The notes: generated from the sequence alone by a model not told the origin. DNA of 64,000 nt from Voacanga thouarsii (GCA_026120185.1 JANUWF010001477.1:186001-250000), one strand, 5' to 3'; positions 49,973 through 61,736 are shown, counted from the first letter of the stretch. Numbers and translations are program-made.

Positions 49973-50429
49973 TATGTATTTTTGTAATTAAAATTTTATT
50001 TATGTTATGTAACATATTAATATAATACTCACTAATTAATGAAAGATATATTATACTGCATATAAACATGTATATTAATAGAATAACTAATAAAATGAAA
50101 TTCAAACTCTTTAATACAAATATTTGAAAAATTAAGTTGTAAACAAAACTTTAATTGAAAAATCAATGATCTAACCATTAGATACACTTATAAAGTTAAA
50201 ATAAGTTTAGTGACCAAATTTGAAGGTCATTCATTTTATTTTATCACATTTTTGGAATAATATTTATAAAATTGTAAGAAAATTTAGTGTATTATTTACA
50301 AATATAAGAATATCAAATTAATAATCCAACCGTTAGATTTGTTAAAATCATTACCAAAAGTATTGTGACTAAATTTGAAAAATAATCAAATAAAATTTGA
50401 AATACTTTTGATGGATTTTGCTATAATTA

Positions 50430-50744
50430 GACTAAAAATGACAGCCCTAATCGTAAATGATAGTTTTGTTAACGACCGTGGTATTTAGTAAATAAAAACG
50501 ACTGTGCATACTAACTGTCATAATAGATAAAAATCTAATATGACGGTTTGGAATAATCGTCGTAGTATATTACACCTATTATGATGGTTTCTGGAAACCG
50601 TCATAGTTGGTTTGAACTAATACGACAATTACATGTTAATCATCGTGTAAAGTCTCACAAATACAACGGTTAATAAAGCGTCATATAAAGTTAACTATTA
50701 CGACGGTTTTGTGACTGCCGTATTTATCCTATTTTTTTGTAGTG
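50430..50744. mobile_element. CACTA-type right end (partial)
   Basis: The terminus CTATTTTTTTGTAGTG ends at 50,744 (CACTACAAAAAAATAG on the other strand). Subterminal motifs GACGGTTT, ACCGTCATA, AACGGTTAA and GACGGTTTTG recur over the preceding 300 bp in both orientations. This family differs from the GCAAAACCCTCGC family elsewhere in the window. I found no left end, so extent and target duplication are unknown. Confidence 0.55.
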
Positions 50745-50831
50745 AAAGGATACCTTTTAGTTAAAATTCACATTTTATATTTTGTATTCATAATGATGGG
50801 AGTAAAGATTTTATGATTTTCCGGAACAACT

Positions 50832-50952
50832 TGTCCAAGAGATAGGAAGATTATTACTCGAGATGTAAGTCTCGAGTTCGATACTAGACTACGCCACATC
50901 CTTTCCCATATCCCCTTTTCTGTTCCTTGTATTTCTTCCTCTTTTTTTTAAA
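50832..50952 (+). repeat. SINE-like copy, plus orientation
   Basis: ATGTAAGTCTCGAGTTCGATA at 50,859-50,879 contains a B-box-like GAGTTCGATAC. A pyrimidine-rich body (TTTCCCATATCCCCTTTTC) and a poly(T) tail follow. The same three-part layout appears in opposite orientation at 51,046-51,182, which supports a tRNA-derived SINE family. The A-box region of this copy is worn. Confidence 0.5.
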
Positions 50953-51045
50953 AAAATGATAGGAGCAAAGATATATTTTTTTTTAGGGGTTCTTTTTTTG
51001 GATAGTATTGCAGGGTTCCATTCTTACAATTTGAATAATGGGTTA

Positions 51046-51182
51046 GGAACTTTTTTTTATAAAAAAAAAAAAAATTAGATGGGGTGGGGGAGACAAGGAG
51101 GAAAGGGGGGGAGGGGGAGGGAAATGGCTGATATCGAACTCGAGACATACATCTTAAACTATAATCCCTTTACCACTAGGAT
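51046..51182 (-). repeat. SINE-like copy with tRNA-like head, minus orientation
   Basis: The minus strand reads TATCCTAGTGGTAAAGGGAT (A box, TAGTGGTAAAGG) and then GTCTCGAGTTCGATATC (B-box-like) about 35 bases on. A C-rich body and a T tail follow. These are the internal RNA polymerase III promoter elements of a tRNA-derived SINE. It would not fold as a functional tRNA. Confidence 0.55.
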
Positions 51183-51469
51183 AAATTATTATCACATAAT
51201 GAGTCAGGAACTAGACTAGACTTTGAACTGAAATGTTGAACTATAATACAAAAGACCTACATGTTTATAGTTGCCCATCCATCATTTTAGAAAGACATAA
51301 ATTGGATTTTCTTGAAAGAAATTTGTTTTCTCTTTGGGAGAAAACTAATTTTCACATAACATTAATGGAGACGGAGATGGAAGATCATGAAATTACAACT
51401 GATGACAGCAGAACGTAGATGGAACCATAAAATTGCAAAATGATTCAAGATCCCACAACAAAATTCCCA
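51183..51469. other. Unassigned DNA
   Basis: No recognised feature. A frame at 51,233-51,418 (61 codons) has no family resemblance. Confidence 0.5.
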
Positions 51470-51988
51470 AAATGTACTGTTAAACAAAAAGGATGTGATT
51501 GCAATGTACTTATTATTATTATGAACAAATTGGTAATCTTAACTTTTGTTTTCTTCAAATAATGAACGTCTCTTGATGAAAAAAAAAAAAAATTGCTTTG
51601 TTTCTGTAAATTCCCCAGGAGCAATTTTGATTATAATAGATCACTTCTACCAAGGGTTTTTACCATAATTTTCAATAGTTATATATTTTGATTATATATA
51701 TTTCACAAAAATCATATAACTATTGAAGATTACCAAAATCCCTTCTATCAATAGTTTTTATAACAATTTTTAATATTTTTTATAATAAAAACTATATAAT
51801 CAAAATCCCTTCTACCAATGGTTTTATTATAATCTTCAATATTTGGGAAATTTACAGAAATAAAGTATTTTTTTTCATTTTTACCAAGAAACGTTCATTA
51901 TTTGGGGAAGACAAAAGTTGATATTATCAATTTACCCTTAATAATAATGAGCTTATTGCAATCACACCTTTTAAAACGGTCAAATGTA
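51470..51988. mobile_element. Foldback-type element with about 130-bp inverted arms
   Basis: 51,487-51,615 and 51,845-51,973 are imperfect reverse complements over about 130 bp. Shared motifs include GTGATTGCAAT, AACTTTTG, AATAATGAACGT and TTTCTGTAAATT. The 230-bp centre holds further repeats of CTTCTACCAAxGGTTTT. AAATGTA flanks the structure on both sides (51,470-51,476 and 51,982-51,988), a candidate 7-bp duplication. No coding capacity. A Mutator-like or foldback MITE is the likeliest class. Confidence 0.7.
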
Positions 51989-52077
51989 GAATATCTCATT
52001 TAATTCTTGACAAAAAGGTATATTTAAAAGGATTTAAATTTAAAAAGGATACTATTATTGAATTTTAAATGTGAGAG

Positions 52078-53545
<1,468 letters not shown>

Positions 53546-53743
53546 ATTCCCCAACACTATACTCTCTCCAGTTTTAAAGAAGCAACAGAGAAAGATAATA
53601 ATTTACCACAGAAACTTTAGAACTATTGCAAAAGAAGAATTATTTAAGAACAACGTACCAAAAGAGCAAAAAATAACTGTCTTTATCTTATTTGTTCAAT
53701 CATCAAGCATTTTTATACGTATTTCATATTTATAGACTGGTGT

Positions 53744-53744
53744 G

Positions 53745-53780
<36 letters not shown>
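53744..53780. repeat. (TA)n microsatellite
   Basis: This is a TA dinucleotide run of about 36 bp. Confidence 0.95.
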
Positions 53781-53784
<4 letters not shown>

Positions 53785-53924
53785 AGTGTATATATTTCAT
53801 GGAAATGTACATTATATATAAATATAAATTTATATCAACAAATAAATAATACTTTATATTAATTCATAAATAGATATTTATATGCATGTTGTACTTGGAT
53901 GTGGATATGTGCAAACTTATTGGG

Positions 53925-54287
53925 GGAATACCTACACTCTTATGTGCAAGAAGGGGGAAAAGGAATCCATTCGCACCTGGTGAAAACCAAACTTGGGATT
54001 TTTTTTATTTTGGTGAAAAGTACTTTTCCAATTAAAAGGTTGTCTTAACTCCATTTTCACTATATTAATTACGCAATTTTCCCCTTTGCTTCATTTCATT
54101 TTCTGCCACAAAGAAATTGAAGTAACGACAAGGACGAATCATTTGCATATTCACGTTAACATGAGAAAAACAATTATGCAAATATAAATAATATTGCCAC
54201 ATAATTTTAAATAAATTTTCCTTTCCCTCTTAATAGAAGATTTATTTTTGGCGCTTTGAAGTTTTATTAAAGCTAATTGAACAAATA
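53925..54287 (-). repeat. Dispersed inverted duplicate (partner 31,551-31,968)
   Basis: The reverse complement aligns to 31,551-31,968, from GGAATACCTACACTC to CTAATTGAACAAAT. The two copies are therefore in opposite orientation 22 kb apart. It is non-coding. Confidence 0.85.
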
Positions 54288-54704
54288 CAATGTCATAGAA
54301 CACTTTCACATAAATATGAAAGATAAGTGGTTAGCTATAATTAGTTTGGAAAGATAATTCTTTGTTAATTAGTATCATGTTTGCAACTAAATTTGTCTTC
54401 TTTTTTTTTTTTTTTTTTGAGGTTCCTTTTTAGGTAAAAATTGAAAACAAATGCCTTTCCGCAGCTTAGGCCATTTGTGGATTTTCTTAGGACAAAAATT
54501 AAATTTTATGGAAAAAAGAGTACAAATTTCTTCGTATTCGCTAGACAGAAATGAGCCACAAACCATCAAGAACACATGAAAGACAGAAAGGGAATGCAAG
54601 ATTATGAAGTCATGATAGATCAAGAACTACATAGGATAATGGCAAAACTAAAGATCAAGATTTCAAGAACCAACAAAGGCAAATCCATCGCTGAGAAAAT
54701 AATT
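54288..54704. other. Unassigned DNA upstream of the gypsy LTR
   Basis: No gene recognised. A poly(T) run lies at about 54,400-54,418. Confidence 0.5.
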
Positions 54705-55076
54705 TGTCAAGGATTCAGTCCAAAAATTGAAGAGAAAAGGAAAGAGAGGAAACAGAACTTTTATTGATTGAAATTGAAGATTACAATGGAAGGGATGAAG
54801 ATGATTACAAAAGATAAAGGAATTCTGGGGAGGGGAGAAATCTATTCTAGCAACACAGCAAATCGGCTGAAATCTAACTAACTTCTTTTACAGCTTTTTC
54901 CTCCTTTTCAATATGACCGTTGCTCCCTCAAAATCTTGGCCGCAGCTTGCTTTGCTTTTCCACCGTTAGATCATTAAACCACCTTCTTCAAAACTCCATC
55001 GTTTAATTAACCTGGACGTTGTCGTTTTGCTACTGAATTGGCCAGCTTTCCCCACATACGACACCATCTCATGACA
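54705..55076 (-). repeat. 3' LTR of the gypsy element
   Basis: Plus-strand ends are TGTCAAGGATTC and CATCTCATGACA. On the minus strand the LTR starts TGTCATGAG and ends CTTGACA. It aligns end to end with 59,731-60,102. Confidence 0.92.
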
Positions 55077-55281
55077 ACTCCCCTTCCCTTCTAACATCCT
55101 TGTCCTCAAGGATCAAGTCAGTCCATTTCTTCCTAATTTCTTTTGCAAACTCCCAAGTTGCTTCATCAACTGGAAGATTACTCCATTGAATCAACCATTG
55201 TACTACTGCTTTGTTTCCCTTCTTCACCAACCTTCTCTGTAGGATAGCAATAGGCTCTACCAAGAGCTCATCATTTCTGAA
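55069..55281 (-). pseudogene. Chromodomain tail of gypsy integrase
   Basis: The reading VEPIAILQRRLVKKGNKAVV then QWLIQWSNLPVDEATWEF is a chromodomain. Its WSNLP-x-DEATWE core is typical of chromoviruses, where the domain is thought to guide integration into heterochromatin. An in-frame stop at about 55,280 separates it from the integrase. The frame continues into the start of the LTR. Confidence 0.85.
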
Positions 55282-56408
55282 TTAAGGCATGTCAACTTGA
55301 ACAAACTTCCTTGCTCCAATTTTCTTCTTCAGCAAACTAACATGAAACACTGGATGTACATTGGTTCCAGGAGGAAGTGAGAGTTTGTAGGCAACCTTTC
55401 CAACCCTTTCAATCACTTGATAAGGTCCAAAATACTTGGAGGCCAATTTCATATTTTTTCTTTGAGCAAAGGAATGCTGTCCGTAAGGCTGCAACTTAAG
55501 AAATACCCAATCTCCAACCTCAAAAGTCCTCTCATTCCTATGTCTGTCAGCCATATGCTTCATTCTACTGTTAGCCTTGGAAATGTTTTCCTTCAACATT
55601 CTATCAATTCTACTCCTTTCTTCCAACATCTTCTTAGCTTCAGAGGAAATTCCTTGGTGACCATCCAGGGAGTAACCAAGATATGGAGGAATTTGACCAA
55701 ATAATGCTTTATATGGAGACATCTTGATAGTAGTATGATAAGTAGTATTATACCACCATTGGGCTTGGCTCAAATAGCTACTCCATTTGTGGGGTTTTTT
55801 GTTTACAAAACGCCTCAAATACATTTCTACACACTGGTTTACTCTTTCTATCTGCCCATTTGTTTGAGGGTGATAGGCCGAACTGAACTTGAGTTTAACC
55901 CCCATTTGTTTGAAGAGTTCTTGCCAGAATTGGCTTAAAAAAATTTTGTCCCTATCACTCACTATTGAATCTAGAATTCCATGTATCTTAATAACAATAT
56001 CAAATAGAAGTTCAGCAATCTTCTCTGCTGTAAATGGATGAGATAGCCCTATGAAATACCCAAATTTGGTGAATCTGTCCACTACCACTATAATGGCATC
56101 CTTGTGATGTGATTTAGGTAGTCCTTCTACAAAATCCATAGTAAGCTGGGAAAAAGGTTTTTCTGGTAGTTTTAATGGTTGAAGTAATCCTGGATAAGTT
56201 GAATGTTCCCTCTTATTTCTCTGGCAAACTTTACACTCCTTTACCTATTGCTTGATATCTCCTGATAAACCAGGCCAATAGAACATCCTCTTGATCATTT
56301 GCTAAGTAGCAGTTATACCTGAATGTCCCCCAATGGTTGAATGATGCATTTCCTTAAAGATGGCAGTCCTCCATCCTCCTGAACTTCCAACATATATCTT
56401 ACCCCGCA
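55282..56408 (-). pseudogene. Gypsy integrase, core unbroken, N-terminal zinc region interrupted
   Basis: The N-terminal zinc-binding part (HHSTIGGHSGITAT, then CKVCQRNKREHS at about 56,200-56,350) holds an in-frame stop just before VKECKVC. The core and C-terminal part run 285 codons without a stop (56,139-55,282). The catalytic residues are in MDFVEGLPKS, IVSDRDKIFLSQFW and HPQTNGQIERVNQ (D, D, E all kept). A GPYQVIERVGKVAYKLSLP module, typical of gypsy integrase C-termini, follows with VHPVFHVSLLK. Confidence 0.88.
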
Positions 56409-56951
56409 TTATGAGAATTCCCCTTTGCAAGTTAGTTGTTCATCTTTTTCCATAAGGGCTTGAGCCATTTTTTCCTGTGCATATATATCATCTTTATAGC
56501 TATCTTGCAGTTCTTCCATCCATTGTGGTATCACAATAGTTATAGCATTGAATTGGACCCTCCTTGAAAGTGCATCAACAACCCTATTTTCATTGCCCTG
56601 TTTATAATAAACTTCATAATCTAACCCCATCATCTTGGTTAATCACTTATGTTGTGCTGCATTATGGATTCTCTGGTCTAGTAGATGCTTTAGGCTTTGA
56701 TGATCAGTCCTGATGATAAAATGTCCCCCTTCTAAGTAATGTCTCCATTTCTGGACAACTGATATCAAAGCCATAAGTTCCTTTTCATATGTCGACAATC
56801 CCTCACTTCTCTTCCCCGTTGCTTTACTAAAATAAGCTAGAGGTTGTCCTTCTTGCATTAACACTGCCCCCATTCCTTGGTCACAAGCATTAGTTTCAAC
56901 AACAAATGGTTTATTAAAATCAGGCAATCTTAAAACCCCTGTTGAACACAA
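56409..56951 (-). pseudogene. Gypsy RNase H, broken, catalytic Asp replaced
   Basis: Reading from 56,951, PFVVETNACDQGMGAVLMQ occupies the first RNase H motif, with Asn where the family has the catalytic Asp (ETDA). YEKELMAL and IIRTDHQSLKHLL keep the other acidic residues. After a stop at about 56,643 the domain ends DYEVYYKQGNENRVVDALSR. The lost residue would abolish RNase H activity even without the stops. Confidence 0.85.
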
Positions 56952-56966
56952 AGTCTCCTTAAGCTT

Positions 56967-57875
56967 CTAAAATGCTTCCTCAGCCTTCTCATTCCATTGG
57001 AAGCTATCTTTCTTGAGCAATGCAATAAGAGGTTTACTAATCACCCCATAACCCTTGATAAATATCCTATAGTATCCAATAAGCTCTAGGAATCCCTTTA
57101 GATACTTGACAGTTTCTGGTTTAGGCCACTGCATAACATCTTTGATTTTTGTCTCATCTATACTCACCCTTCCAGCTGATATTACATGTCCTAGGTATTC
57201 CACCTGTTGCTTAGCAAAAGAACATTTACTCTCCTTAGCATAAAGCTTATGTTCTCTTAGAATTTTCAAAATGATTCTCCGATGTTGCAAATGTGAATTC
57301 CAGTCTTCACTATACACCAAGATATCATCAAAGAAAACCAATACAAACTTTCTCAAATATTCACCAAAGACCTTGTTCATCAAGCCTTGGAAAGTAGCTG
57401 GGGCATTGGTGAGCCCAAAAGGCATGACAGTGAATTCATAATGCCCAAAATGTGTGTTGAAAGCTGTTTTATATATGTCTATCTCCTTCATTCTGATTTG
57501 GAAGTAGCCTGCCCTTAGGTCTATTTTGCTGAAATACTTAGCCTCTTTAAGCTCATCAAGTAAGTCATCGACTAAAGGAATAGGAAACCTATCCTTAACT
57601 GTAATTGAGTTGAGCTACCTGAAATCCACACAAAATTCCCATGTTCCATCTTTCTTCTTAACTAAAAGAATAGGTGAGGAGTAAGGACTTGAACTAGGTC
57701 TAATTATTCCTTCATCCAATATTTCCCCAACCATTTTTTCCACTTCCTACTTCTAAAAATGTGGTAACCTATATGGTCTCTGCTTAAATGGGACAACTCC
57801 TTTTTGCAGCAGAATCTGATGTTCATGATTTCTAAATGGTGGAAGTCCATGTGGTTTCTAAAGAACATCTGAAAA
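56967..57875 (-). pseudogene. Gypsy reverse transcriptase, broken
   Basis: The N-terminal part (57,840-57,492) reads [39 protein letters not shown], a stop, then LNSITVKDRFPIPLVDDLLDE and YFSKIDLRAGY. An open stretch of 174 codons follows from 57,491, with FGLTNAPATFQGLMN, FVLVFFDDILVYS (catalytic DD kept), YLGHVISAGRVS and FLELIGYYRIFIKGY. This lies in a different frame from gag and integrase, so at least two frameshifts have occurred in the element. Confidence 0.88.
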
Positions 57876-57876
57876 T

Positions 57877-58410
57877 TCACCCAACAACTGCTGAACTGTC
57901 TCCTCCTTCACCACTTCTACTTTTTTTTGCAGATATAGAACATAACCTTCCAATAAAAAGCTGCTTCTCCTTCTTCAGTAATTTTTGTACAGCTTTTTTC
58001 CCTGCAGCCTTAAGTTGTATTTGGCTAGAATTTCCCTTCAGCTCTAAGGGTTGTCCATCATGATCAAAGGCCAATTTCATCTTCTCAAAGTCAAATATTA
58101 TAGGGCTAAATTTCTTAAGCCAGTCCACTCCCAAAACCATATCACTCCTACATAGTTTGATAAGATTAAAATCTTGCTTAAACTCAACTCCTTGCATCTT
58201 CCACTTCATTACCCTACATCTTCTTGTACTCCATAACTTCTCTCCATTAGCAACAGTGATTAGTAGGGGTTTCATCTGTTCACTTGGCCAATTCATTTCT
58301 TTGACAATTCCCTCATCCAAGAAGCTGTGTGTGCTTCCAGTATCAATTAGTATTGATATAGGTCTATTCTTTACTCTCCTTTCAATTCTAATAGTGTTGT
58401 TGATCCTACT
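57877..58410 (-). pseudogene. Gypsy aspartic protease region
   Basis: RPISILIDTGSTHSFLDEG, with the active-site DTGS, lies at about 58,310-58,365. It continues as VANGEKLWS, VLGVDWLKKFSPIIFDFE and FDHDGQPLELKG. It is in the same frame as gag but separated from it by a single TGA directly after SLNTVE (58,411). Confidence 0.85.
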
Positions 58411-59694
58411 TCATTCCACAGTATTTAAGGACATCAAAGCTGTATCATTGACCTCCTCCCCAAAGCAGTGTGAATCTTTAATGTCTCCAACTTCTTCATA
58501 TAACTCTAGCATATCTTTTTCCCTTTCATCACATTCAAGTACTTCTTCCACTAACATCATATTTACTTCTTTTAATACACACACATGGTTAGGACCATAT
58601 TTGTCTCCACATTTGAAACACAATCCTTTCTCCTTTCTTCTCTGCAGTTCTTCAGGTGTTATCTTCTTAAACTTGATTGGGGCTTTGGCTAGTGGTTTTG
58701 AATCAGGAAATTTGTAATGCTTGTAAGGTTTTGATTGGAGGAAAGGTTTTGAGGCTGATGAGTTGAAGGGTTTATGGTTAGGTTTATGAAATTTCTGGGA
58801 TAAGGTGAGATGTTTTTTATGGGAAATAGCCAGTTCATTGGCCTTCTCTAGTGTCTTAGGTTGGAACATCTGTATAGTAGTCTTGATTTCTTCCTTTAAT
58901 CCACTCAAGAAAATTGAAACAAAGTAAGGTTCTGGTAAGTTAGAGAAACTGCAGGTAAACAAGGCTCTCAACTCCTCAAAATTTTCCATATAATCTTCTA
59001 CACTACCCTTCTGTTTGATTTTACAGAATTCACCTATCACATCATCTGCTATTCCCTCTCCAAACCTTTTACAGACCGCCATAGCAAATCCTAGCCAATT
59101 AACTTGCCCATGACTGGCTTTGTAACTCTGCAGCCATATATATGCCTTACCCTTCATTTATAAATCGGCTAACTCTAGTTTAAGGAGTTCATCTACTTGG
59201 TGAATCTGGAAATATCTTTGGCATTTAGAAATCCACTCCCTCGGATTGGTTTCATCAAAAGTAGGGAAATCGATTTTTGGAAGTTTATGGCCTTGGTAGG
59301 GAGGCTTCCCATTTGAATCTCAAATCTCCCTCAAACCTCCTAACTCCCTCAGTTTCCCCAACAACGGATCACCATCTCCTCCATGGATACCCTCCCCTTG
59401 TATCCCCTTCTGTTTCAACAACCTATCCAACCTTCCACACAGATAGTCTAGCTTACCTTCCATTCCTTTCACAACTATGTTCGTTTGCTGTGTATCGATT
59501 TTCAACTGAGACGTCTCAGAGTGTGCCATAGCTAAGGCAGATCTTAGTTCATCATGTTGGGTAAACAGTTTCCTAATTCCCTTATCCATTTCATCTACTC
59601 GTTTCCCATGGATTTCCACAGAACTACATACCTCAATAATCTCTACATTAGACCCAGTGGTGTGGGATTCAGATTGTGATCTTGTCATGACCAT
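58411..59694 (-). pseudogene. Gypsy gag, interrupted by stops
   Basis: ATG at 59,694 opens MVMTRSQSES and a coiled, charged stretch to 59,320. After a stop comes the retrotransposon gag core (KIDFPTFDETNPREWISKCQ), another stop, then 248 codons from 59,157 with YIWLQSYKASHGQVNW and DYMENFEELRALFT. The zinc knuckle CFKCGDKYGPNHVC (about 58,580-58,625) is of the variant spaced form common in chromovirus gag. All parts share one frame, so removing two stop codons in thought gives a continuous gag. Confidence 0.88.
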
Positions 59695-59719
59695 TATCTT
59701 GGCCGAGGATCAATAGCTC

Positions 59720-59730
59720 TGATACTAATT
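59720..59730 (-). other. Gypsy primer-binding site (worn)
   Basis: On the minus strand the 5' LTR is followed by AATTAGTATCAGAGCTATTG. TAGTATCAGAGC differs by one base from the initiator tRNA-Met site TGGTATCAGAGC. Confidence 0.7.
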
Positions 59731-60102
59731 TATCAAGAATCCAGTCCAGAAATTGAAGAGAAAAGGAAAGAGAGGAAACATAACTTTTATTGATTGAAAT
59801 TGAAGATTACAATGGAAGGGATGAAGATGATTACAGAAGATGAAGGAATTCTGGGGATGGGAGAAATCTATTCTAGCAACACAGCAAATCAGCTGAAATC
59901 TAACTAACTTCCTTTACAGCTTTTTCCTCCTTTTCAATATAACCGTTGCTCCCTCAAAATCTTGGCCGAAGCTTGCTTTGCCTTTCCACCGTTGGATCAT
60001 TAAACCGCCTTCTTCAAAACGCCATCGTTCAATTAACCTGGACGTTGTCGTTTTGCTAATGAATCAACCAGCTTTCCCTACAGACGACACCGTCTCATGA
60101 CA
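59731..60102 (-). repeat. 5' LTR of the gypsy element
   Basis: It aligns to 54,705-55,076. On the minus strand it starts TGTCATGAGAC and ends TTGATA (CA changed to TA). It lies 128 bp beyond the stop codon of the SKP1-like gene, in the same orientation. Confidence 0.92.
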
Positions 60103-60230
60103 CAATGATAAACCTATATATTCAAGATTACCAGAACTAATATATTCTATGAAATTGCAAAGAAGTAATAGATTCAGATTAGATCTGATGCGCCCTCTAA
60201 CTTGAGAAACAACTGGTGATGATTAGCAAA

Positions 60231-60692
60231 TCACTGGAATGCCCAGGCATTCTCCTTGCGAACTTCTACTTCTTCTTCACTTGTGTAGTCATTCTCCACG
60301 TTGAAATACTCATTCATCTCCTCCACGGTCATGTCATTAATAAGACTGGCAACTGTGTCCAGAAGGAAATCCAACAAGCACTTGGCGTCCAGATAGTTCG
60401 CAGCTATAACAAGATTCAGAAGTTGGTCCCTCTCTCTTCTGGAAAACTCAGCATTGAACTTCTTCTTATCCTCATTAGGAACTTTAGAATCAGTGTGCAG
60501 ATTCAGGTACTCCAACACCAGAGCCAAGATATTCCCATCAGCATTAGATAAAGGAATTGTGCCTGCGGCGTAGCCCTCTTCTACCATGTTCTTGATGGTA
60601 AGACACTGGATGGCAATTGATTTTTTCACGGTGAATTCATGGCCATCATTGCTCTCCAGGGTCAGAGTCTTCTCCTCCCCCATTGAAGACAA
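60231..60692 (-). CDS. SKP1-like protein (ASK family), intronless
   Basis: A 153-residue protein of the SKP1 family. SKP1 links an F-box protein to cullin-1 in SCF ubiquitin ligases, in nucleus and cytosol. Residues 7-70 match the Skp1 POZ fold (LTLESNDGHEFTVKKSIAIQ, IPLSNADGNILALVLEYLNL). Residues about 95-153 match the Skp1 dimerisation/F-box-binding domain (LVIAANYLDAKCLLDFL, FNVENDYTSEEEVEVRKENA, ending WAFQ). Length is close to the usual 155-165. The reading is complete and uninterrupted, with no transposon-like decay, so it is probably a working gene. It departs from typical family members at several positions (DFLLDTVA for DLTCQTVA, INDMTVEEM for IKGKTPEEI), as in the expanded, lineage-specific plant SKP1 genes. 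A second in-frame ATG three codons downstream could also serve as start. It could be a retrocopy, but no poly(A) or duplication is seen. Confidence 0.88.
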   Translation of the reverse strand: MSSMGEEKTLTLESNDGHEFTVKKSIAIQCLTIKNMVEEGYAAGTIPLSNADGNILALVLEYLNLHTDSKVPNEDKKKFNAEFSRRERDQLLNLVIAANYLDAKCLLDFLLDTVASLINDMTVEEMNEYFNVENDYTSEEEVEVRKENAWAFQ

Positions 60693-60789
60693 GGATGAAA
60701 AGATTCTGTGATTTGGGATTCTTCAATTGAGAAAGAAAATCTGTCGAATGGTGAATGGTTAGAATGCCAAATATTGAACAGCAGTAGCC

Positions 60790-60800
60790 AATATATAGAT
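60790..60800 (-). promoter_or_regulatory. Probable TATA box of the SKP1-like gene
   Basis: On the minus strand CTATATATTGG lies about 100 bp upstream of the ATG at 60,692. This leaves room for a 5' leader of roughly 70 bp that is rich in CT/A, as in plant leaders. Confidence 0.55.
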
Positions 60801-61637
60801 CGGGGAGGTTAGGGCGAGACCTAATCTAGGACAGATTGAGGCTTTTTGTCGGTTAAATACTTTGCCACGTAAGATAAAAGTACGAACTGCTTTCTTTTGG
60901 AATTACATTTTTACTATGGTAAATATGTTTTAACATGGAAAATAATTACTAGTAAAAAGGTAAGTAGTAAAAAAGTAAGCTTTTATGGTGAATAATGCTC
61001 CTAAGAAAGATAAGTAATAAAAAGAATAGCTTTACTAACTTTTTTTAATATCATAATTAACTAATTTGATATGCGTACATTTCACGAGTTCATTGTATGA
61101 ATGCGCATGAGTTGTATAGGTTTATTATATACTCTTTAATATGCTTGCGTTACAAAAATTTGTTATACATGCGTCAACTAGAAAACTTGTTAAATAGAGA
61201 ATCTTCTGTTGAATTTAGTTATGCCCACGTGTCACTACAAAAATGTGTCGTGAGTCAAATAAAGAGTTTTCAATTGAATTTAACTATACTCACATGTCAT
61301 CACAGTGTGATTGTACCAAGTGTTGCCCCAAAAACATTCCACAACTCCTATCTCTTTTTCAGTGTACATTCCAACTAAGAAAAGTTACTCTAATCGCATG
61401 TGTTTTTTAAGTGAAAAATAGGCATATTAATTAATCACACAACTTTTTTTTAGCTAAAATTTATACTGGATAAAAAGTCAAGTATCAATTGACAAGTTAT
61501 ACTTTCATTAGGGACCATAACAAAAAAAAAAAAAAAAATCATTAAGAAATAAAATATTACAAATTCCAAACTTTAGAGACCAAATAGACTATTTTTTTCC
61601 CTTTTTTTTTTTGAATTCCTTCTCTAGTTGCAAATAG
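60801..61637. other. Intergenic region upstream of the SKP1-like gene
   Basis: No gene seen. A CACGTGTC element (G-box/ABRE core) lies at 61,226-61,233, about 430 bp upstream of the TATA box. It is part of a two-copy direct repeat of about 65 bp (units starting TTGAATTTA at 61,209 and 61,274), whose second copy reads CACATGTC. Whether it controls the gene cannot be told from sequence. Confidence 0.4.
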
Positions 61638-61736
61638 TTTTTTTTTTTTTTTTTTTATCAAAATGTAAATGGATTAATAATGATCACAAGATATTTACAT
61701 GGTAGTTCACTAGTCCGTAGTCAAGGAGACTATTAA

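Larger units (their letters stand above)
54705..60102 (-). mobile_element. Ty3/gypsy chromovirus (Reina-like), full length, defective
   Basis: A 5.4-kb element on the minus strand with two 372-bp LTRs. Between them are gag, protease, RT, RNase H, integrase and a chromodomain, the gypsy order. The chromodomain after integrase, the short LTRs and the overall size suggest a small chromovirus such as Reina. The lineage is an inference. I count about 25 LTR differences by eye (about 93 percent identity), so it is younger than the copia element at 37,604. No target duplication is evident (TAATT before, CAATG after). At least five in-frame stops and two frame changes inactivate it. Confidence 0.9.

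Noticed and set aside
35623..50744. A single giant CACTA element from 35,623 to 50,744 with everything nested inside
   Set aside because: The subterminal motifs at the two ends belong to different families and the flanking trinucleotides (ATA and AAA) do not match.
51046..51182. tRNA gene
   Set aside because: Only A-box and B-box-like motifs are present; no cloverleaf or acceptor stem, and a poly(T) tail points to a SINE.
54700..60107. Target-site duplication of the gypsy element
   Set aside because: The flanking pentamers TAATT and CAATG do not match, so I claim none.
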